This document shows positions 1-8,102 of a stretch of 64,000 bases of DNA, in pieces. A program made the translations under genes and the position numbers. Source of the DNA: Actinocrinis sp035946395 (GTDB lineage Bacteria > Actinomycetota > Actinomycetes > Streptomycetales > Catenulisporaceae). The DNA lies in NCBI RefSeq assembly GCF_035946395.1, contig NZ_DASYZI010000258.1, positions 1-64,000 of the forward strand. The letters run 5' to 3'. Each line of letters starts with the position of its first letter. Position 1 is the stretch's first letter. The notes below the pieces were generated by a model that was given only the letters and a program-made list of their open reading frames with translations, was not told where the DNA came from and did not search any database.

Positions 1-1277
1 TGCTTGCCGGTCACGACCCATGGCTGCTGCCTGATCGCACCGAACGCGAGGATCGCCGCCTCGCCCGGGTTGAGGATCGGCGTGCCGGTGTCGACGCCGA
101 AGACGCCGACGTTGGTGATGGTGATGGTTCCGCCGGTGAGGTCTTCGAGCGCGGTCTTCCCCTCGCGCGCGGTCGCGGTCAGCTGCCCGAGTGCCACCGC
201 CAGATCGCGCAGCGGGAGCCGCTCGGCCGCCTTGATGTTCGGCACGACCAGCCCGCGCGGCGTCGCGGCGGCGATGCCGAGGTTCACCGAGCCGTGGATG
301 ACGATCTCCTGCGCGGCCTCGTCCCAGGAGGCGTTGACCTCCGGATGCTTGGCCACGCCGACCAGCAGTGCCTTCGCGACCAGTAGCAGCGGCGAGACCT
401 TGACACCCTCGTACTCGGGCAGTTCCTTCAGCCGCGCGACGAGCTTCACGGTGCGCGTAACGTCAAGCGTCAGGAACTCGGTGACGTGCGGAGCAGTGAA
501 TGCGGAGGCGACCATCGCCGCCGCAGTGGCCTTACGCACACCCTTGACCGGTACGCGCCGCGTCTCGCCCACAGGTGTGACGAGCATGCCCGTGCCGAGC
601 TTGGGAGTCGTAACGCGTGCGGCGGCACGCTCGACCTCCTCACGGGTGATCACGCCGTCTTCACGCTCGGGCGCGATCGTCGTGAGGTCCACGCCGAGGT
701 CCTTGGCCAGCTTGCGGACCAGGGGCTTGGCAAGGACGTGGGTCGGCCGGTCGGTCACCGGCTCGGGCGCTGGCGCCGACACCGGTTGCGGCCGCTCGAC
801 GGCGATCGGGGCTGGGGCGGGTGCGGACACTCGCACAGGTGCTGCCGGTGCGGGAGTCGGCACGCTGCGCGACGGCATGCCCCTGCGCACCCGGCGCTTG
901 GTGGAACTGTGCGCGACGCCGTAGCCGACGAGCACCGGTTCACGTTTGGCGGTTTGCCCGGACTGCACAGTGCTCGCGGGCTGTGCGGTCTGGGCGATCT
1001 GTGTCGCCATTTCGTCGCCCTGCACAGCCGGCGCGTCGGCGGTCTCGATCGCGATGATCGGCGTGCCGACGTCCACCGTGCTGCCTGCCTCGACCAGCAG
1101 GCCGCGCACCACGCCGGCGAACGGCGAGGGCAGCTCGACGGCGGCCTTGGCCGTCTCGATCTCGACCAGGGTCTGATTGACCTTCACCTCGTCGCCCACC
1201 GCGACGATCCACTGGAGGATCTCCGCCTCGGTCAGGCCCTCACCCACGTCGGGGAGCCGGAACTGCTTGATAGCCAT
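1..1277 (-). CDS. bkdC: Dihydrolipoamide acyltransferase (E2) of branched-chain 2-oxoacid dehydrogenase, 3' end cut off
   Basis: E2 core subunit of a 2-oxoacid dehydrogenase complex; it carries acyl groups on lipoyl-lysine and transfers them to CoA. It starts ATG at 1277. One N-terminal lipoyl domain (residues 1-80) has the lipoylation motif ETAKAAVE with K44. A proline/threonine-rich linker follows, then a peripheral subunit-binding domain (VRKLAKDLGVDL...GVITREEV) and the CoA-dependent acyltransferase domain, which reaches ILAFGAIRQQPWVVTGK at the window edge. The last ~45 residues, including the catalytic HxxxDG, lie outside the window. It is preceded by E1alpha and E1beta in one operon. 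The adjacent E1 genes favour a branched-chain (Bkd) complex, but a pyruvate-type complex is not excluded. Confidence 0.9.
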   Translation of the reverse strand, partial: MAIKQFRLPDVGEGLTEAEILQWIVAVGDEVKVNQTLVEIETAKAAVELPSPFAGVVRGLLVEAGSTVDVGTPIIAIETADAPAVQGDEMATQIAQTAQPASTVQSGQTAKREPVLVGYGVAHSSTKRRVRRGMPSRSVPTPAPAAPVRVSAPAPAPIAVERPQPVSAPAPEPVTDRPTHVLAKPLVRKLAKDLGVDLTTIAPEREDGVITREEVERAAARVTTPKLGTGMLVTPVGETRRVPVKGVRKATAAAMVASAFTAPHVTEFLTLDVTRTVKLVARLKELPEYEGVKVSPLLLVAKALLVGVAKHPEVNASWDEAAQEIVIHGSVNLGIAAATPRGLVVPNIKAAERLPLRDLAVALGQLTATAREGKTALEDLTGGTITITNVGVFGVDTGTPILNPGEAAILAFGAIRQQPWVVTGK

Positions 1278-1295
1278 GCTGCTCTCCCTCCGGTA

Positions 1296-2351
1296 TCAGT
1301 AGGCGAAGGCGCGGTCGACGGCGTCGAGCACGCGGTCCAAGTCGGGCAGGTACGTCTCTTCGATCCGCGACGGCGGGTACGGCGTGTGAAAGCCGCCGAC
1401 CCGGCCGACCGGGGCTTCGAGCCGGTAGAAGCAGCGCTCGGTGATCTGAGCGGCCAGTTCCGCGCCGAGCCCGAAGAAGACCGGCGCCTCGTGCACCACG
1501 ACGAGCCGGCCAGTGCGCTCCACCGACGCGGCGACCGCGTTGACGTCGAGCGGCGAGATGGTGCGCAGGTCGATCACCTCGATCGAGCGGCCCTCGTCCT
1601 CGGCGGCGAGCGCGGCGTCGAGGCAGGTGCGCACCATCGGGCCGTGCGCGGCCAGGGTCAGGTCCGTTCCGGAGCGCACGACGACGGCCTGGTCGAGCCG
1701 GTACGCGGGACCGGCCGACTCGTCGAGTTCGGCCTTGTCCCAGTAGCGGCGCTTGGGCTCGAAGAAGAGGACCGGATCATCGGACTCGATGGCCTGCTGG
1801 ATCATCCAGTAGCCGTCCACCGGGTTCGAGCAGGCGACGATGCGCAGGCCGGCGATGTGCGCGTACACCGCCTCGGGCGACTCCGAGTGGTGCTCGACCG
1901 CGCCGATGCCGCCGCCGAAGGGCACCCGGATGACCATCGGCATCCGCACCTTGCCGAGCGAGCGGGCGCGCAGCTTGGCGACCTGCGTGGTGATCTGGTC
2001 GAAGGCCGGGGACATGAACCCGTCGAACTGGATCTCGCACACCGGCCGGTAACCGCGCAGGGCCAAGCCGAGCGCCGTGCCGAGGATGCCGGACTCGGCC
2101 AGCGGGCTGTCGATGACCCGGGCCTCGCCGAAGTCCTTCTGGAGGCCGTCGGTGACCCGGAATACCCCGCCGAGCTTTCCGATGTCCTCGCCCATCAGCA
2201 CCACCTTGGAGTCACGCTCCATGGCCCGGCGCAGTCCCTTGTTCAGGGCCTTGGCGAGGGTGACGGTGTTCGACAGGGGCGCAGCGTTCGACTGGGGAGC
2301 AGCGTTCGATTGGGGCGCAGCGTTCGCGGTGCCCGTCGCCGGGGAGGTCAT
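1296..2351 (-). CDS. bkdB: 2-oxoacid dehydrogenase E1 component, beta subunit
   Basis: 351-residue beta subunit of the thiamine-diphosphate-dependent E1 decarboxylase of the BCKDH/PDH complex. Family signatures are VVLMGEDIGKLGGVFRVTDGL, RVIDSPLAESGILG, EIQFDGFMSPAFDQI and RVPFGGGIGAVEHHSES. The ATG at 2351 overlaps the E1alpha stop by 4 bp (ATGA), implying translational coupling. The open frame continues upstream inside E1alpha, but that extension is a shadow. The N terminus carries an 18-bp tandem repeat giving SNAAPQ-type repeats before the first conserved block (AKALNKGLRRAME), which looks like a recent low-complexity insertion. Confidence 0.93.
   Translation of the reverse strand: MTSPATGTANAAPQSNAAPQSNAAPLSNTVTLAKALNKGLRRAMERDSKVVLMGEDIGKLGGVFRVTDGLQKDFGEARVIDSPLAESGILGTALGLALRGYRPVCEIQFDGFMSPAFDQITTQVAKLRARSLGKVRMPMVIRVPFGGGIGAVEHHSESPEAVYAHIAGLRIVACSNPVDGYWMIQQAIESDDPVLFFEPKRRYWDKAELDESAGPAYRLDQAVVVRSGTDLTLAAHGPMVRTCLDAALAAEDEGRSIEVIDLRTISPLDVNAVAASVERTGRLVVVHEAPVFFGLGAELAAQITERCFYRLEAPVGRVGGFHTPYPPSRIEETYLPDLDRVLDAVDRAFAY
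2263..2330. repeat. 18-bp tandem repeat in the E1beta 5' end
   Basis: gcagcgttcgactgggga, gcagcgttcgattggggc and gcagcgttcg follow in tandem, in frame, encoding SNAAPQ-like repeats of the E1beta N terminus. Confidence 0.8.
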
Positions 2352-3514
2352 CGGGCCGCCTCCTCGTCGCCGAAGCTGTCGAGGTACGAGGCGAGCCACG
2401 CGCGTTCCGCGTCGATCTGCTGGTGCGGCTCGGCGTAGGCGTGGTCGAACATGCTCAGCGGCTGCGGATCGGGCAGCGCCAGGCAGCCGGCCCGGATCTG
2501 CGCGGCCAGAGCGTCCGCCTCGGCGTCGATCCCGGCGAAGAACTCGTCGTCGGCCAGTCCCTCGCGGACCAGGTGGGCGCGCAGCCGGGCGATCGGGTCG
2601 CGGGCGCGCCAGAGTTCGACCTCGTCGTTGCCGCGGTAACGTGTCGGGTCGTCGGACGTCGTGTGCGCACCCATGCGGTACGTGTACGCCTCGATCAGCA
2701 TGGGGCCTTCGCCACTGCGAGCGCGGTCCAGCGCGGCCCGGGTGACTGCCAGACAGGCGAAGACGTCGTTGCCGTCGACGCGCACGCCGGGGAAGCCGAA
2801 GCCGGAGGCGCGGCGGTAGAGCGGAACCCGGCTCTGCCGCTCGGTGGGCTCTGAGATGGCCCACTGGTTGTTCTGGCAGAAGAAGACGACCGGGGCGTTG
2901 TAGGACGCGGCGAAGACGAAGGCCTCGTTGACGTCGCCCTGCGAGGAGGCCCCGTCGCCGAAGTAGGCGATCACCGCCTCGTCCGAGCCGTCCCGCTGGA
3001 TGCCCATCGCGTAGCCCACCGCGTGCAGCGTCTGTGAGCCGATCACGATGGTGTAGAGCATGAAGTTCTTCTCGTGCGGATCCCAGCCGCCGTTGTTGAC
3101 GCCGCGGAACATGCCGAGCAGGTTGATCGGCGGCACGCCCCTGACCCACGCGACGCCGTGCTCGCGGTACGTCGGGAAAGCGAAGTCGCCCGGCCGCATC
3201 GCCCGGCCGGAGCCGACCTGCGCGGCCTCCTGGCCGAGCAGCGAGGCCCACAGGCCCAGCTCGCCCTGACGTTGCAGCGCGGTGCCCTCGGCATCCACCC
3301 GGCGCACCAGGACCAGGTCGCGGTACAGGGACCGGGCCTCGTCGGGCGTCACTTCGAGCGGATAGTCCGGATGGGGGATGCGCTCACCTTCGGGGGTGAG
3401 CAGCTGAATGAGCTGGAGCTCGGCCGAGGTTTCGGGCGCGAGCGCGCCCTGTTCGAGCGCCGGCGGCTGCGCCTGCGCGGACCGGCGGGGACGCGCCGGG
3501 GTCCGTGTCGTCAC
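2348..3514 (-). CDS. bkdA: 2-oxoacid dehydrogenase E1 component, alpha subunit
   Basis: Catalytic alpha subunit of the E1 decarboxylase, 388 residues. The TPP-binding motif is GDGASSQGDVNEAF followed by the CQNNQWAIS block, with the phosphorylation-loop-like YRMGAHTTSDDPTRYR near residue 275. Length and motif order fit the BCKDH E1alpha family. The GTG at 3514 is chosen because GAGGAG lies 8 nt upstream; the in-frame GTG at 3523 overlaps that Shine-Dalgarno sequence. First gene of the bkdABC operon. The ~350-bp upstream gap probably holds its promoter. Confidence 0.92.
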   Translation of the reverse strand: MTTRTPARPRRSAQAQPPALEQGALAPETSAELQLIQLLTPEGERIPHPDYPLEVTPDEARSLYRDLVLVRRVDAEGTALQRQGELGLWASLLGQEAAQVGSGRAMRPGDFAFPTYREHGVAWVRGVPPINLLGMFRGVNNGGWDPHEKNFMLYTIVIGSQTLHAVGYAMGIQRDGSDEAVIAYFGDGASSQGDVNEAFVFAASYNAPVVFFCQNNQWAISEPTERQSRVPLYRRASGFGFPGVRVDGNDVFACLAVTRAALDRARSGEGPMLIEAYTYRMGAHTTSDDPTRYRGNDEVELWRARDPIARLRAHLVREGLADDEFFAGIDAEADALAAQIRAGCLALPDPQPLSMFDHAYAEPHQQIDAERAWLASYLDSFGDEEAAR

Positions 3515-3864
3515 GTTCTTCACTCCTCATCGTCGGCGAGGACCACGGAGGTCTTCCGCGGTGGCGTCCTCATGGCGACCGGCTGCGGCGCCGTCTGCCC
3601 GGACTGCCGTCCGCGGCCTTCGACGTCACCGGTCGCTCCGTTCCCGGGATCGCCGGGACGGGTTGGATCGTTGCCGGGTCGCAGCGCCGCCGCCTCGGGT
3701 GGTGGTCGGCGGGCGCGGCGATGTGGGCCAGGTTACCGATCGGTTGCTTCCATCGAACAGTGCCTACCGAATGAATAGGCGTCTTAAAACTTGTCCGGTG
3801 CCTTACCTGTTTACGTATCGTCCGATTGCCTTAAGTAACGGCCTGAGTACGCGCGCATGATGTG
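3515..3864. promoter_or_regulatory. Upstream region of the bkd operon with a direct repeat
   Basis: This 350-bp gap lies between two minus-strand genes and holds no convincing ORF. The part near 3770-3850 is noticeably AT-richer than the neighbourhood, as expected of a promoter for the bkd genes. Two direct repeats, gtccggtgcctta (3793-3805) and gtccgattgcctta (3820-3833), are spaced 27 bp start to start. They could be paired operator half-sites for a regulator; the regulator is not identified. Confidence 0.35.
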
Positions 3865-4929
3865 TTACGCGAAGCGCGCGGCGACCGCCACAGCCAGGTC
3901 GTTCGCCTCAGGCTCGCCGATGGTGACACGCGCGCCTTCCCCGGCGAACGGCCGCACGGTGACTCCGGACTCCTCACAGGCCGCGGCGAACTTGACGGTG
4001 CGCTCGCCGAGCCGCAACCAGTAGAAGTTCGCCTCGGTGTGCTCGACCTCGACGCCATGGGAACGTAGCGCGGCGAGCACCCGGGCGCGCTCGGCGACCA
4101 AGGCCTCGACCCGCTCCCCGAGCGCCGCCTGCGACCGCAGTGACGCGACGGCGGCGGCCTGGGCAACCAGGTTCACGCCGAACGGCACGGCGCACGAACG
4201 CAGCGCCGCAGCAACCGGAGGGTGCGCGACCGCGAACCCTACGCGCAGGCCGGCGAGCCCGTACGCCTTGGAGAAGGTGCGCAGGACGCAGACGTTCGGC
4301 CGGTCCCGGTACAGGTCGATACCGTCGGCGACCTCGGGATCGCGGTTGAACTCGCGGTAGGCCTCGTCGATCACCACCAGGACGCCGGCGGGCACCCTGT
4401 CCAGAAAACGTTCCAGTTCGGCGCGGTGCACCACGGTGCCGGTCGGGTTGTTCGGCGTGCACACGAAGACCAGCCGGGTGCGGTCGGTTATCGCGTCGGC
4501 CATCGCGTCGAGGTCGTGCTTTTCGTCGCGCAACGGCACCTGAACCGAGGTCGCCCCGGCGATCTGAGTGAGGATCGGATAGGCCTCGAAGGACCGCCAG
4601 GCGTACACGACCTCGTCACCCGGTCCGGCGGTGATCTGTAGGAGTTGCTGCGAAACGCCGACCGATCCGGTACCCACCGCCAGGTGCTCGACCGGCACGC
4701 CGTAGTGCGCGGCGAGCGCTTCGAGCAGCTCGACCGAGCCGAAGTCCGGGTAGCGGTTCATCGAGCCGGCCGCGGCGAACGCGGCCTCCAGAACGCCGGG
4801 CAGCGGCGGATAGGGGTTCTCGTTCGAGGCGAGCTTGAACGTCTTCCCCTCACCGGGCTCCGGCGCCTTGCCCGCCTTGTAGGTCGGGAGTGTGGCGATC
4901 GCGTCACGCAGCTTGGGCCCAGTCACCAT
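3865..4929 (-). CDS. hisC: Histidinol-phosphate/aromatic aminotransferase (class I/II PLP enzyme)
   Basis: PLP-dependent aminotransferase of the HisC family, 354 residues from ATG 4929. Motifs: LASNENPYPPLP substrate-binding loop, CTPNNPTG, VVIDEAYREF, and SKAYGLAGLRVGF with the Schiff-base lysine at about K221. Actinobacteria carry HisC paralogues that act on phenylpyruvate/aromatic substrates (Pat). This copy is not in a his operon, and pheA (prephenate dehydratase) is in the same window, so the aromatic role is plausible. The start is placed at ATG 4929, not an upstream in-frame start at 4977, because conserved sequence begins with PKLRDAIATLP and the upstream part is the repeated AACAGCGCTGTT region. 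Confidence 0.88.
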   Translation of the reverse strand: MVTGPKLRDAIATLPTYKAGKAPEPGEGKTFKLASNENPYPPLPGVLEAAFAAAGSMNRYPDFGSVELLEALAAHYGVPVEHLAVGTGSVGVSQQLLQITAGPGDEVVYAWRSFEAYPILTQIAGATSVQVPLRDEKHDLDAMADAITDRTRLVFVCTPNNPTGTVVHRAELERFLDRVPAGVLVVIDEAYREFNRDPEVADGIDLYRDRPNVCVLRTFSKAYGLAGLRVGFAVAHPPVAAALRSCAVPFGVNLVAQAAAVASLRSQAALGERVEALVAERARVLAALRSHGVEVEHTEANFYWLRLGERTVKFAAACEESGVTVRPFAGEGARVTIGEPEANDLAVAVAARFA

Positions 4930-4943
4930 TGCCTGCCCTCTCT

Positions 4944-4987
4944 GACAGCGCTGTTCTAACAGCACTGTCCTCTTCAACAGCGCTGTC
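4944..4987. repeat. Three AACAGCGCTGTT-like palindromes upstream of hisC
   Basis: Three near-identical 12-bp palindromic units lie in tandem: gacagcgctgtt (4944-4955), aacagcactgtc (4958-4969) and aacagcgctgtc (4976-4987). They lie 15-58 bp upstream of the hisC start, where an operator would sit. They may instead belong to the degenerate minisatellites seen elsewhere in this window. No regulator can be assigned. Confidence 0.55.
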
Positions 4988-5112
4988 TTCTGTCTTTGAC
5001 ACCCCTGCCATTGACATCGCGGTGTGCCTTCTCGAAGTCAACCGAGCCTCAGCGTACGACTCGGACGTCTCGAACGTCACAGGCGCGTCCACAGACCGCC
5101 TACTAGCCGCAG

Positions 5113-5129
5113 ATGCGAACAGTTTGCAA
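5113..5129. promoter_or_regulatory. Nur-box-like site upstream of the nickel/cobalt permease
   Basis: ATGCGA-N5-TTGCAA ends 11 bp before the permease start. The Streptomyces nickel regulator Nur (Fur family) recognises tTGCaa-N5-ttGCAA; the site here matches 10 of 12 specified positions with exact spacing. Its position in front of a nickel/cobalt transporter gene supports nickel-dependent repression. Binding itself is inferred. Confidence 0.5.
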
Positions 5130-5140
5130 TAGTGGTTTTC

Positions 5141-6256
5141 ATGACGCCGACGATCACTCTCGCCCGAGCTCGCAGCGCACTGCGCCCAGGCGAGTGGTAC
5201 CGGCTGTCCGGAATGGCGGGATTCATCCTGCTGCTGCACGTGGTCGGCTGGGGGATCGTCGCGTCCATCGCGTCGAGCCACTATCGGCTCGGCAGTACCG
5301 CGTTCGGCGTCGGCACCGGGCTGACCGCCTACACGCTGGGCATGCGCCACGCCTTCGACGCCGATCACATAGCCGCGATCGACAACACCACGCGCAAGCT
5401 GATGTCCCAGGCGGAAATGTCAGAGGCGCAAATGCCGCAGAGCAAGCGACCGCTGTCGGTCGGCTTCTGGTTCTCGCTTGGCCACTCCAGCGTCGTGTTC
5501 GGGCTCTCCCTCCTGCTCGCGATGGGCGTCAAGGCGCTGGTCGGCCCGGTCAAGGACGGCAACGCGCCGCTGCACCACTACGCCGGGCTGATCGGCACGA
5601 CCGTCTCCGGCGGCTTCCTGTACGTGATCGCCGCGGTCAACGCGGTCATCTTCTGGGGCATCCTCAAGGTCTTCCGGGCCATGCGCCGGGGCGAGTTCGA
5701 CGAGACCGCGCTTGAGGAGCACCTGAACAACCGCGGCCTGCTCAACCGGATCCTCGGGCGGGTGATGCGGGCGATCCGCAAGCCGTGGCAGATGTACCCG
5801 GTCGGCCTGCTGTTCGGCCTCGGCTTCGACACCGCCACCGAGGTCGCCTTCCTGGTGCTGGCCTCGTCCACGGCGCTGGCCGGGCTGCCGTGGTACGCGA
5901 TCCTGTCGCTGCCGGTGCTGTTCGCCGCCGGGATGAGCCTGCTGGACACGATCGACGGCTCGTTCATGAACTTCGCCTACGGCTGGGCCTTCGCCAACCC
6001 GGTGCGCAAGGTGTACTACAACCTGACGATCACTGGACTGTCCGTGGCCGTCGCACTGATCGTGGGCACCGTCGAGCTGCTCGGCCTGCTGGCCCAGCAG
6101 CTCAACTTCACCGGGGCGTTCTGGACCTGGATCGCCGGGCTGAACCTGAACACGGTCGGCTTCGTCATCGTCGGGCTCTTCGTCGCCACGTGGGTCGTGG
6201 CACTGGCCGTCTGGCGGTTCGGCCGGATCGAGGAACGCTGGCGGACGGAGAGCTAG
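5141..6256 (+). CDS. Nickel/cobalt transporter, NiCoT (HoxN/NixA) family
   Basis: Polytopic permease of 371 residues for uptake of Ni2+ or Co2+ across the cytoplasmic membrane. The NiCoT signature HAFDADHIAAIDN sits at residues 70-82 in TM2, and the second signature FGLGFDTATE follows in the C-terminal half. Many hydrophobic segments are visible. Start ATG 5141 is chosen because the first TM segment (GFILLLHVVGWGIV) follows shortly; no clear Shine-Dalgarno precedes it, so the message may have a very short leader. It is transcribed divergently from hisC. A Nur-like box directly upstream argues for nickel as the regulating metal. Confidence 0.9.
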   Translation: MTPTITLARARSALRPGEWYRLSGMAGFILLLHVVGWGIVASIASSHYRLGSTAFGVGTGLTAYTLGMRHAFDADHIAAIDNTTRKLMSQAEMSEAQMPQSKRPLSVGFWFSLGHSSVVFGLSLLLAMGVKALVGPVKDGNAPLHHYAGLIGTTVSGGFLYVIAAVNAVIFWGILKVFRAMRRGEFDETALEEHLNNRGLLNRILGRVMRAIRKPWQMYPVGLLFGLGFDTATEVAFLVLASSTALAGLPWYAILSLPVLFAAGMSLLDTIDGSFMNFAYGWAFANPVRKVYYNLTITGLSVAVALIVGTVELLGLLAQQLNFTGAFWTWIAGLNLNTVGFVIVGLFVATWVVALAVWRFGRIEERWRTES

Positions 6257-6287
6257 TCAGAAGGCGGCCCAGAAGACAGTCGGACTG

Positions 6288-7085
6288 CTAGACCGCGCCG
6301 GTCGACTGCTTGCTCACCAGCAGCAGTTCAGCTGCGGCGCTCAGGGTGTCCACGGCCGAGGGCGACCAGCGCAGGTCCGGGCTACGCATCATCGGCGCGA
6401 GCTGAGGCAGAGTCACGATGGTGACGCCGCGCATGGTGCGTGGCGTGCCCTTCAGCTGTTCGGCGCCCACAGCGATCACGGGGTGGATCGTGACGATGCC
6501 GACCTCCTCGTCGTGCGCGGACGCTTCGGTCAGCGCCTCGGCGAGCGCCCGAGCCCGCTTGGCCATCGCCTCGAACAACGACTCCTGATCGGCGTGGCCG
6601 ACGTACAGCGAGGTGCCCAGCATCTTGATGCCGCCCCACTGCTTCGTGTCGATCAGGAAGGCGCCGCGCGGGGACAGCACCAGGTGTTCGACCTCGAACG
6701 GGTCGGCCGTCGCCCTGAACATCCGGTCGTGCAGCACAGTCGCCCGGCCGCGGATCTCGACCGCATGCAGCTCCTTACCGGTCGCCGACTCTGCGGAGGC
6801 GCGCGCCTTGACCTTGACGAGCGAATCGGGCCGGCGGAACAACACGTCCAGCACGGCGGCCGTGGCCAGCACGAAAAGGACCAGCCCGAATACCGGGAAG
6901 TGCGTCGAGACGCCGGCAAGGATCGCGACGGCGCCGAGCGTCGGCCCCCACCAGAGGGCTGACAGCCCGGCGGCACGGCGGCGCGCCGCGAGAAATGCGC
7001 CATAGCGCTGCGTATACGCGGCTTGCAGGCTCTGGCCCGCTCGTGGCGGACCCTCCTGACGTGCCGCCCGACCGAGTGCGGCCAT
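6288..7085 (-). CDS. NERD (nuclease-related) domain membrane protein
   Basis: 265-residue protein. Two adjacent hydrophobic segments (LWWGPTLGAVAILAGV and FGLVLFVLATAAVLDVLF) precede a C-terminal NERD domain with the hallmark EVEHLVLSPRGAFLIDTKQW, the D-x-K part matching the PD-(D/E)XK-like core. NERD proteins are suspected of DNA processing, but the function is not established. The ATG at 7085 is preferred over the ATG at 7091 because GAGGAGG lies 6 nt upstream of it and directly abuts the earlier one. No operon partner. Confidence 0.75.
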   Translation of the reverse strand: MAALGRAARQEGPPRAGQSLQAAYTQRYGAFLAARRRAAGLSALWWGPTLGAVAILAGVSTHFPVFGLVLFVLATAAVLDVLFRRPDSLVKVKARASAESATGKELHAVEIRGRATVLHDRMFRATADPFEVEHLVLSPRGAFLIDTKQWGGIKMLGTSLYVGHADQESLFEAMAKRARALAEALTEASAHDEEVGIVTIHPVIAVGAEQLKGTPRTMRGVTIVTLPQLAPMMRSPDLRWSPSAVDTLSAAAELLLVSKQSTGAV

Positions 7086-7235
7086 CGGCATCCTCCTCAA
7101 GAACACCGCAGTCTCCGGCGGCTCCCCGCGCACCGTTGCGCCCCGCGCCGAAACCCTGCACAGCACGGTAGCGCCCGATGGCGACACGCGTCAGGGATAC
7201 CGGAATCCCATTCTCGGCCACTACCCTCACATCTC

Positions 7236-8069
7236 ATGGTTGACGTGTCCGAATCGGTGGCCGCGGTGGGCGACGTGCACGGCTGCGTGGACCCGCTGCG
7301 CAAGGCGCTGTACCGCGCCGGTTACATCGACGAGCGGGAGCGCTGGATCGGCGAGGACTCCAGGCTGTGGTTCCTGGGCGACCTGACCGACCGGGGCCCG
7401 GACGGCGTCGGAGTGCTCGATCTGGTGATGTCGTTGCAGGTCCAGGCGGCCGACCAGGGCGGTGAGGTGGGCTGCCTGCTCGGCAACCACGAGGCGATGC
7501 TGCTGGCCGCGCACCTGCCCGAAGGGCGCAAGCTGCGCATACTTCACCACGACGACGATGACGACGTGCACGCCCTGTTCCGCGAGCGCTGGATCGGCAA
7601 CGGCGGCCGCAGCGCCGACTCGGACCGGCTGACGGACGATCATCTACAGTGGATCGCCGCTCTGCCCGCCATGGCCCGCGTCGGCGAGCACCTGCTCGTG
7701 CACGCGGACACGGTCGGGTACCTCGAATACGGCGAGTCGGTCGAGGCGGTCAACGCCGGCATCGCGGAGCTGCTTCGCGCCCCGGTGGACGTCGAGGAGA
7801 TCGACCGCCTCACCCACCTGATGACCAAGCGCTTCGCCTTCGCCTCGGACGAGGGAACGGCGGCCCGCGAGTTCCTGCGCGTCTTCGGCGGCAGGCAGAT
7901 GGTGCACGGCCACTCCCCGATCCCGCTGCTGCTCGGCATCGAGCCGCAGAACGTGACCGGTCCGCTGGTGTACGCCGGGGGCTACGCGGTCAACCTGGAC
8001 ACCGGTGTGTTCCTCGGCGGCCCGTGCCTGGTCTGCGCGCTGCCCTCGGTACCCAACGAAGCGCCCTGA
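7236..8069 (+). CDS. Calcineurin-like metallophosphoesterase
   Basis: 277-residue metallophosphatase. All metal-ligand motifs are present in order: GDVHGC (residue ~12), GDLTDRGPDG, GNHEA, HAD (in LLVHAD) and HGHSPI. It resembles the PrpE/ApaH-like serine/threonine or dinucleoside-tetraphosphate phosphatases, but the substrate cannot be told. ATG 7236 begins just upstream of the first motif. A TACCCT -10-like hexamer at 7222-7227 ends only 8 bp before the ATG, suggesting a leaderless or nearly leaderless mRNA. It is convergent with the DUF262 gene. Confidence 0.85.
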   Translation: MVDVSESVAAVGDVHGCVDPLRKALYRAGYIDERERWIGEDSRLWFLGDLTDRGPDGVGVLDLVMSLQVQAADQGGEVGCLLGNHEAMLLAAHLPEGRKLRILHHDDDDDVHALFRERWIGNGGRSADSDRLTDDHLQWIAALPAMARVGEHLLVHADTVGYLEYGESVEAVNAGIAELLRAPVDVEEIDRLTHLMTKRFAFASDEGTAAREFLRVFGGRQMVHGHSPIPLLLGIEPQNVTGPLVYAGGYAVNLDTGVFLGGPCLVCALPSVPNEAP

Positions 8070-8102
8070 CGGGACCACCCCAGTCGAGTTCGAAAGGCCA
8101 TA

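Noticed and set aside
486..2438. Long plus-strand open frames across the bkd genes (up to 650 codons)
   Set aside because: They have arginine/histidine/glycine-rich shadow composition, no domains, and lie opposite clear E1/E2 genes.
4930..5140. Cobalamin riboswitch for the NiCoT gene
   Set aside because: No B12-box-like sequence in the short leader; a Nur-like site explains control better.
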